Positions 57,156-64,000 of a stretch of 64,000 nt of DNA are shown here, in pieces. The translations under genes were made by a program, and so were the position numbers. This DNA is from Rhinopithecus roxellana. Taxonomy: Eukaryota > Chordata > Mammalia > Primates > Cercopithecidae. The stretch lies in contig NC_044563.1 of the NCBI RefSeq assembly GCF_007565055.1, positions 100,339,489 through 100,403,488 on the forward strand, written 5' to 3'. Within the stretch, counting starts at the first letter, position 1; every line of letters starts with the position of its first letter. The notes under the pieces were generated by a model. The model worked only from the letters and a program-made list of their open reading frames with translations, did not search any database and was not told the origin of the DNA.

Positions 57156-60100
57156 ATAATTATTATTTTTGATTGGTTCGGCTCATTATTTAGGCTTTCT
57201 GCTTAACTTAAGTGTAGTTTATATACCACAATTACAGAGTTATAATATTCTGTGTTTTTCTGTGTGCTTACCATTACCAGTGAGTTTTATACCTTCAGAT
57301 GATTTCTTCTTGCTCACTAATATCCTTTTCTTTGAGATTGAAGTACTCCCTCTAACATTTCTTGTTTGACAGGACTGGTGTTGATGTAATCCTTCAACTT
57401 TGCTTGTCTGAGTTCTTTATTTCTTTTTCATGCCTGAATGATATTTTCAATAGATATACTATCCTAAGGTAAATGTTTTTTTTTTTTTTTCCTTCATCAC
57501 TTTAAATATGTCATTCCACTCTCTCCTGGCCTGTAATGTTTCCACAGAAAAGTCTACTGCCAGACATATCAGAGCTCCATTGTATATTATTTGTTCTTTT
57601 CTCTTGCTGCTTTTATAATCCTTTCTTCATCCTTGACCTTTGGGATTTTGATTATTAAATGCCTTGAAATTGTCTTCTTTGGGTTAAATCTGCGTGCTGT
57701 TTATTATAGCCTCTTGCACTTGGATATTGATATCTTTCTCTAGGTGTGGGAAGTTCTCTGTTATTATCCCTTTCAATAAACTTTCTACCCCTATCTTTTT
57801 CTCTGCCTCTTCTTTCTGGCCAGTAAATTATATTTGCCCCTTTGAGGATATTTTCTTGATCCTGGAGGCATGCTTCATTTTTAAAATTCATTTTTATTTT
57901 GTCTTCTCTAACTGTATATCTTCAAATAGCCTTTCTCCAAACTCAGTAATTCTTTTGTCCATTTGATTAGTTATGCTATTAAGAGACTCTGATGCATTTT
58001 TAAGCATATGAATTGCATATTCACCTCCAGATTTTCTGCTTCATTCTTTTTAATTATTTCAATGTCTTTGTTAAATTTATCTGATAGATTTTTTAATTTC
58101 TTCTCTGTGTTATCTTGAATTTCTTTGAGTTTCCTCGATACAGCTATTTTGAATTCTCTGTATGAAAATTACATATGTCTCTGTCTCCAGGATTGGCCCC
58201 TGGTGCCTTATTCCATTTGATAAGGTCATGTTTTTCTATATGGACTTAGTGTTCATTTGTGTCTGATCATTGAAGAGTTATGCAGTTATCATAGTCTTCA
58301 CAGTCTGGGCTTGTTTGTCTCCGTCCTTCCTGGGAATGCTTTCTACATATTCAAAGGGATCTACAGGTTGAGATCTGAGTTTTTGGTCACTGCAAGCCAT
58401 ATCTGCATTACAGAGCACCCAAGCTCTGTAACGCTGTGGTTCTTGAAGACTTGTAGAGGTACCACTTTGGTGGTTATCAATAAGATATGGAAGAATTCTC
58501 TGGATTACCAGGTGGATACTTTTGTTTTCCTCCTTTACTTTCTCCTGAACAAAGGAGTCTCTCTTTCTTTGCCGCGTTGCATGAGGCTGTGGGAAGGGTT
58601 ATACAAGCACCCCTGTGGCCATCACCATTGGGGCTGGGCTGGCCCAGACCTGAATCCAGCACAGCACTGGGTCTCTCCCAAGGCTCACTGTAACTACGCC
58701 CTGGTTACCACCTGTGTTCACTCAAGGCCCTAGAGCCTTAAAATCAGCAGGTGGTGAAGCCAGCCCATCTTGTGACTTTCACTTCAGAGGAGTAAGTTCC
58801 CTCATGTCCTTGGCTGGTCCAGGGATGCCAACTGGAGGCCAGGGACTGAAGTCAGAAAACTTAAAAATCTACCTACTATGGCTAAACTAGCACTCAAACC
58901 ACAACACAAAGTCTTTCCCACTTTCCCCAGGCAAAGTAGTCTCTCCCTGTGCCCACCACACACAGGCTCACAGGGAGTACTGTCAGGCTACCAGTAATGT
59001 TCACTTGTGGCCTAAGGGCTCTTCAGTCAGCTTGTGGTGAATGCTGTCAGGCTTGGGACTCACCCTTCAGGGCAAGAGTCTCCCCTCTGGCCCAGGGCAG
59101 GCTCAGAAATTCCATCCAAGAGCCAAATCCTGGAATTGGGGACTCTAAGACCTTGCTTGGTGTTCTTCCCCACTGTGACCAAGCTTGTATCTAAGCTCCC
59201 CGCTATGACCAAGCTTGTATCTAAGCTGCAAGCAAAATCCCTTTTATCATTGTTCCTCCTTTTCTCAAGCAGAAGGAGTCTCTTCTCATATCCACGATGA
59301 CTGTGAATATGCTGGGTCATACCTGAAGCCAGCAAGTCTCAGAATCTCACCCAAGGTCCACGGTATATACTATGTGGTTACCACTGCTGATTATTCAGAT
59401 CTCAATAGTACTTCTTCAATCAGCAGGTGATGAATCCTGCAGGACTAGGTCCTTCCCTTCAAGGCTGCAGTTCTTTTCTGGCCCAGGGTGTGTCTAGAAA
59501 TGTCTGGAAACTATGGCATGGAAAGGGGACCTCATGACTAGGACTGGTGCCCTATTCTGCTGTGACTGAGCTGGTACCCAATATGCAAGACATAATAATC
59601 TCCACTTTTCTGTCTCCTCAAGCAGAAAAGGGGGTATTCTTTGGAGCCATGAGCTGTGCAGCCTGGGGTTAGTGGAGGGGTGATGTCAGCATTCGTTAGC
59701 CACCCCAGCTGGTATTTCAGTGGGTCATGTGCACTCCCAGTCCACTGTCTCTGGGCCCAGTTCAGCCCTAAGACTCACCTAGGTGTTCCAATCTTTGTGG
59801 CCAAGATTGCCTTTCAAGTTTATTTGGAGTCCCAGAGCACTTTAGCCTGTGGTGGCAAGGCTTGCAAGAACTCAAGTTCCACTCACTGGAATCAGCAATT
59901 CCTCTCTGGCTAGGGATAATCTAAATACTCCATCCGTGGGTGTTGGCTGAGTTCTGCCTGTTGTTGGCAGCACTGAGTTCGAATGCAAAGTCCCACAGTC
60001 ACTTAACTCTTTCTTCTCCAAGAATACAGATTCTCTCTCCACGCTGCCATGTGGTCACTTCTTGGGGGCCAGGGAGGGTGGTGTTGGCAGTCCAAGATCG

Positions 60101-60283
60101 TCTTTCTTACCCTCCTCAATGCATGTTTCAATGATATGAATTAATGTCAGGTACTGTGATCACTCACCTGATTTTTCGTTCTTATAAAGGTGCTTTTTTT
60201 GTGTAGGTAGTTGTCAAATTTGGTGTTTCTTTGGGGAGGACAATCAGTGGAGGCTTCTCTTTGGCCATCTCGCTCCAACTCCT
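57156..60283 (-). mobile_element. L1MA, part 3 (ORF1 and long 5' UTR)
   Basis: ORF1-side sequence to about 58230 (coiled-coil-like stretch near 57960-58150; a 78-codon open piece at 57655-57891) and then a 2-kb 5' UTR ending 'tctctttggccatctcgctc' at about 60283, i.e. a typical L1 start with an AGATGGCC word on the minus strand. The UTR is built of degenerate tandem units. Confidence 0.82.
58520..60120 (-). repeat. Degenerate tandem monomers in L1MA 5' UTR
   Basis: A motif like 'ctcaagcagaaggagtctct' recurs near 58545, 58925, 59262, 59612 and 60013. Each copy is followed by a 'tgtg/gctg...' block and then, about 150-200 bases on, a 'cagcaggtggtgaa'-like block (58745, 59025, 59420). Spacing is about 340-400 bases. 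A 33-base unit ('gaccaagcttgtatctaagc') is also doubled at about 59178-59226. Confidence 0.65.
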
Positions 60284-62748
60284 TTCCCCATTTGTTGTTA
60301 ATTAACCCTTTCTAAGTAACTATTTACTCAAATTTATGTATTTTTATTCATCAAAAGATGAAAATGGCAGTAAAACACTTTATGCTGATATTTTTGGATA
60401 TTTGTAGATAACTGGTATGAGTGTGTAAAATTCTGGTCTTTCTTTTCTGGCTCATAACTCAAATCTATAAAATACAGTTTATTAATTAATTATTTTATTC
60501 ATTCATTAGCTTAAACATTTAACTATCTCCCAAATGCCAGATATCTTACTAGGCAAGGGCTAAAAAAATGCCTAATTTACATAAACAGACTTGGCCCTCA
60601 GGAAGCAAAATTCATAAATAATACTATATATACCATGGATGACCACATGTATTGGCTTGCTTGAATCACTAAGTTTATACCTGTTTCCTCATTTGCTTAT
60701 TTATACTTCTAATACTCTTAAAATTACCCTTGTTTAGACAAGAAATTATATAGAGTTACCTATATATAATATATGAACTTAATTTTCTAAATGAAACTTG
60801 AATATATGAAGTTTGAACAATGTAAAAGAAATGTTTATATTTAAGTTTATCAATTTAATGATAAATTTATGTTTAAGATTTTATACAGACACATATAATG
60901 TACTTAGCTTTTCCCTTTTCACATTTTATTAATCAAATTTCATTAAACTCTTTACATGTATATTTAACATTTATATTTGTATTTTTGACTTCTTTAGAGC
61001 TTTTTACCCAGATGTCTAACAAATTTTTAGAGCATATCATGTTTACTTACATATAAATTAGTTGAGAGATATCATTGTGGGGAAAGGAGGATGTATGCAT
61101 GGGGTAGAAATTTTCATCTTTTGTATGAGACAAGGATAATTTCCTCTTATTCATTGTGTAGGTACATATTTGGGACCTTCATACAACCAACTATTCTAGT
61201 GTTGTTAAATAATAAATTCAGTTTTTTTGTAACTTCCAATATTTGGAATTGCAAAGTTTTACTCTCAGCAATAATGACTAGTTCTGAGTTAAATTTATTT
61301 TCCTTATTTCCTCCAATCAGGTGATATATAAAGATCCCAAGTTAGCATCAATGGGGGTGTTTCAGACTCAGATGTCCCCACTAAAGAATACTTTGTCAAT
61401 TAACATAAATGAGTGTTGCTCAGCAACAAAAATTTTGTAAGAACTTAAATACCAGGTGACACTTTGTTTCCTAAAGTCCTAATCTGTGTAAAAACCTGGT
61501 TACATGTTTGGACATATATGAACATTAAAGTAAAGCAGGTGCTATGATAGAAGAATGTATGAAATTTCAGGGAAGAATAATAGAAAGGACTCAGTCTTTA
61601 AATTTATTCAACAGGAAGAAGAGGAAAGAAGAAAAGAGTGTTCTAAAACAAAGAAAAAGTGGGAAGGGGGAAGAATAGGGTAAGTAAGAGAGAAAAAAAT
61701 GGAGCCCAGAATAGGAGCATTTCTTTTAAGAAGGATCTCATGAACTCAACCAGTAAATAAATTTTCTGGGAGTACACATGGTCTAGAGCTCCATGAGGCC
61801 TTGTATCAGAAGGTCAGGTATCATCATCTTTGTGTACGTTACAGACAGAGTTCCAAGAAATGCTTGAGAAGGTTCCGTTTCTTCTTACTTGTGGCATTTT
61901 CTGATCATTAACTTAATACCTGCTTGCTACAAAGAAGCAGAAAAAATTCTGAAGTAGAAAACAGAAGTCACAATAATCCCATGACCCTGAGATATAACTA
62001 GTGTTTTGTTCTCCCAAGGTTTCAATATAGTAAGGAATTTCCAAATAATGAAATCTCGAGTCATTTACCTGGGAAATCCAGTGATACAAATAGACATGAA
62101 CAGAAACAAGAAGCTCCTTATAAAATGTGTATTTTTAAAATTTAATATCTGAGGCAAACCTATACACGTAATAAAGCACTTGCCTACCAATATCTCTATC
62201 ACTGTCCTATTCTCTGTTATTTTTGTTGACAGGGAAAGAGGAAGGCTTGATCTGGGAAGGCTGGAGAAAGAAGACTGAAGGATAGACTGGATGACATTGA
62301 TGCTGTTGCTCATGGCAAAATCTGATGCAAGTAAGCCAGGGAAACTTCATGCGACTTTGGAATATCTTTGTATCTTTGAGACTAGGTCAAGAAGGCTCTC
62401 CACTGAAGCAGGCAGCCACTCTACGCCCCAGACCCCAGCAATGTAGCTATGGCATGAGGTAGGAAGTAATGAATGCATCTGCAGGCAGTACCCCGAGTGT
62501 GGATGTTGGTATTGTTCTGACAGGCAGTGGCAGCTATGTACCCCCAAGTGATCTGCAAGAAGTATTTGCAAGTAGACACATTGGAGCTGTCAGAGGAGTA
62601 GAATGTAGAATAAGTTGTGTGAATGTGGAAACTAGCTGATCAGCTGAATTATGTTCCCCTTTGGGAAATGCTTTGAATCAAATCAATTTTCTTATAAGCA
62701 AGCTAGACTTCAAGGTTTTTTTCTTACTTCATATGATATCTGAAATAA

Positions 62749-62797
<49 letters not shown>

Positions 62798-64000
62798 CAA
62801 TACATCTTTTTCATTGCCCTTGGTTCTGTAAATGATTTTTAAGCACATTTTCTATTTGATTCATCAATCATGAATATCTAATTAATAATGGTACACAATG
62901 ATCTATGTAATGTTTCTGGAGTCCATGTATTGAGTATTACATAGTTAAGTTTTGAAGCCTCGTAGTTGAATGCTACAGGTAGTAAGGATGTTTATCAAGA
63001 CTACGCTAAAACAATGGCATTCCTATTTTTTATGTGACTTGCCATCCATTTCGGTTTTTACCCAATGTAAAGGCCTCACTGTGTTCCAAGATGTGTAGAC
63101 AGTGGAATATACTTTTCATTGAGGCAGGAAAACTGCCTGAGCACAGACCACTCAAAGCAGACGGATAGCAAGAGCAATCACATCTCTCACTCAGACAGGC
63201 AATGATTCTTAAGTAGTAGTTTTCATAAGACATTTGACATTTTGCAGCTAAAGTTGAAGGAATTCATCTTTCTTGTAGAACAACTGCAGACTAAGGCCTT
63301 TTATTCAATAGCTGTAAGTCTACAAATATAAGGAATCAACATCCCTGGGAAGTCCTGCTTTGGAGAACACAAAGATGACTAGTAACAGGAGTGACATGGG
63401 AAGAAAAGAGACTATTTTTTTTTAGCTACACCAGGCAAAAGGGATTTTCACCAGATCTCAGAAAGATAGTATGAGATTTAGAGTCCTGCTCTATGTGGTA
63501 TATTATGCTAAAATTAAAATAGTAGGCTATATATAAGAGACCAACCCCTCCAAGTTTTATTTTAGCTAGATAGTTGGGCCTGGAAGATATCCCTTATTGA
63601 AGTGAAGATTTAGTGTTTACACTGGGCAGACTAGATATTGCTTATAAGGATTTTACCTTATTGGGGATGTGGGGCAGAGATGGGAGGATGCAAGTGATAC
63701 CTTTCCCCCATCAATGAAAGAAATTGAGTATGCTTTCTGAAGCCATGAGGAATGGAGTACCCTTTCCCTACCCCTGTTCACTCCCCTACATTCTTCCTCT
63801 CTCCCTGAAGGAGTTATAAATATTAGTGTACAAACAAAGAATGTAGGAAACATAACTCTATATTTATAACTCAACTGATTTGTCTCTGAGTTCTGTATCC
63901 TGCTGAGCTTGTGGGATACAGCTTGTTCTCTTTGCCTCCCTGCAAGACTGTGCTACCGTTTTCCCGACTACATCATTGGGGTGAGAGGGAAGCAGTGGTA
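60284..64000. other. Largely unrecognised, AT-rich
   Basis: No repeat family, exon or RNA gene that I can support in 3.7 kb, apart from the TG repeat at 62754. Open frames are short and carry no domain. 61610-61720 is purine-rich. This is the longest block of apparently non-repetitive DNA in the window. Confidence 0.5.
62754..62794. repeat. (TG)n microsatellite
   Basis: Twenty uninterrupted TG units, the purest and longest of its kind in the window, so likely to vary between individuals. Confidence 0.95.

Noticed and set aside
58257..58733. 158-codon open frame as a gene
   Set aside because: Antisense to the L1MA 5' UTR monomers; no domain and no conserved start.
1..64000. A previously undescribed multi-gene system
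   Set aside because: No cluster of related open frames exists outside transposable elements; every long frame traces to L1, THE1 or chance.

Overview
This window is primate nuclear DNA, almost certainly from an Old World monkey (macaque/baboon group). Alu elements and L1PA/L1PB/L1MA-type LINEs show that it is primate. Two signals narrow it to cercopithecoids: the AluY at 7801-8132 carries the monkey-type right arm (a 'gctagtttt' stretch, 'cccgtctcggcc', 'ggcttgagcc'), and several L1 copies end in a 3' UTR with the duplicated 'gagttgatgggtgc' phrase typical of monkey L1 rather than human L1PA1-4. I found no host gene, exon, tRNA, rRNA or CRISPR array. By my hand-drawn boundaries about four fifths of the window is transposable-element sequence. 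The rest is AT-rich DNA with no recognisable content, so the window is intergenic or deep intronic.

Layout. 1-2003: a young L1 whose 5' part is inverted. 2008-9954: older DNA with an MaLR-like LTR piece, an MST/THE1 LTR, an L2 copy split by an old Alu, an L1M split by three Alus and an LTR-like insert, and a further LTR-like repeat. 9955-16556: a near full-length but decayed L1PB on the minus strand. 16557-19814: mostly unrecognised. 19815-23300: an L1PA fragment and an old L1M carrying a THE1 LTR and an AluY. 23300-28697: Alus, a small L1MB tail, a MER5-like hAT relic and unrecognised DNA. 28698-31843: a 5'-inverted monkey L1 with perfect 15-bp target duplications and a probable 3' transduction.

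31859-49744 is a stack of nested LINEs, all minus strand. An L1M is split by a full-length L1PB. That L1PB is split by a complete 6.2-kb monkey L1 (35138-41298, perfect 14-bp target duplication) and by a 5'-inverted L1PA (42777-44907), and it also carries an Alu. 49745-60283: a full-length L1MA, minus strand, split by an Alu and by a THE1 provirus (54570-57155) that itself contains an Alu. 60284-64000: no recognisable element except a TG repeat.

The only open coding unit of family length is ORF1 of the complete L1 (338 codons, 39261-40277, minus). The partner ORF2 opens with an apparently intact endonuclease domain but is stopped at codon 459 and has further lesions. Nothing here looks like a new multi-gene system. 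The points worth a second look are retrotransposition mechanics: three twin-priming inversions, one probable 3' transduction, an LTR patched with internal THE1 sequence, and degenerate tandem monomers in the L1MA 5' UTR. Family names come from recognition by eye; no database search was run.
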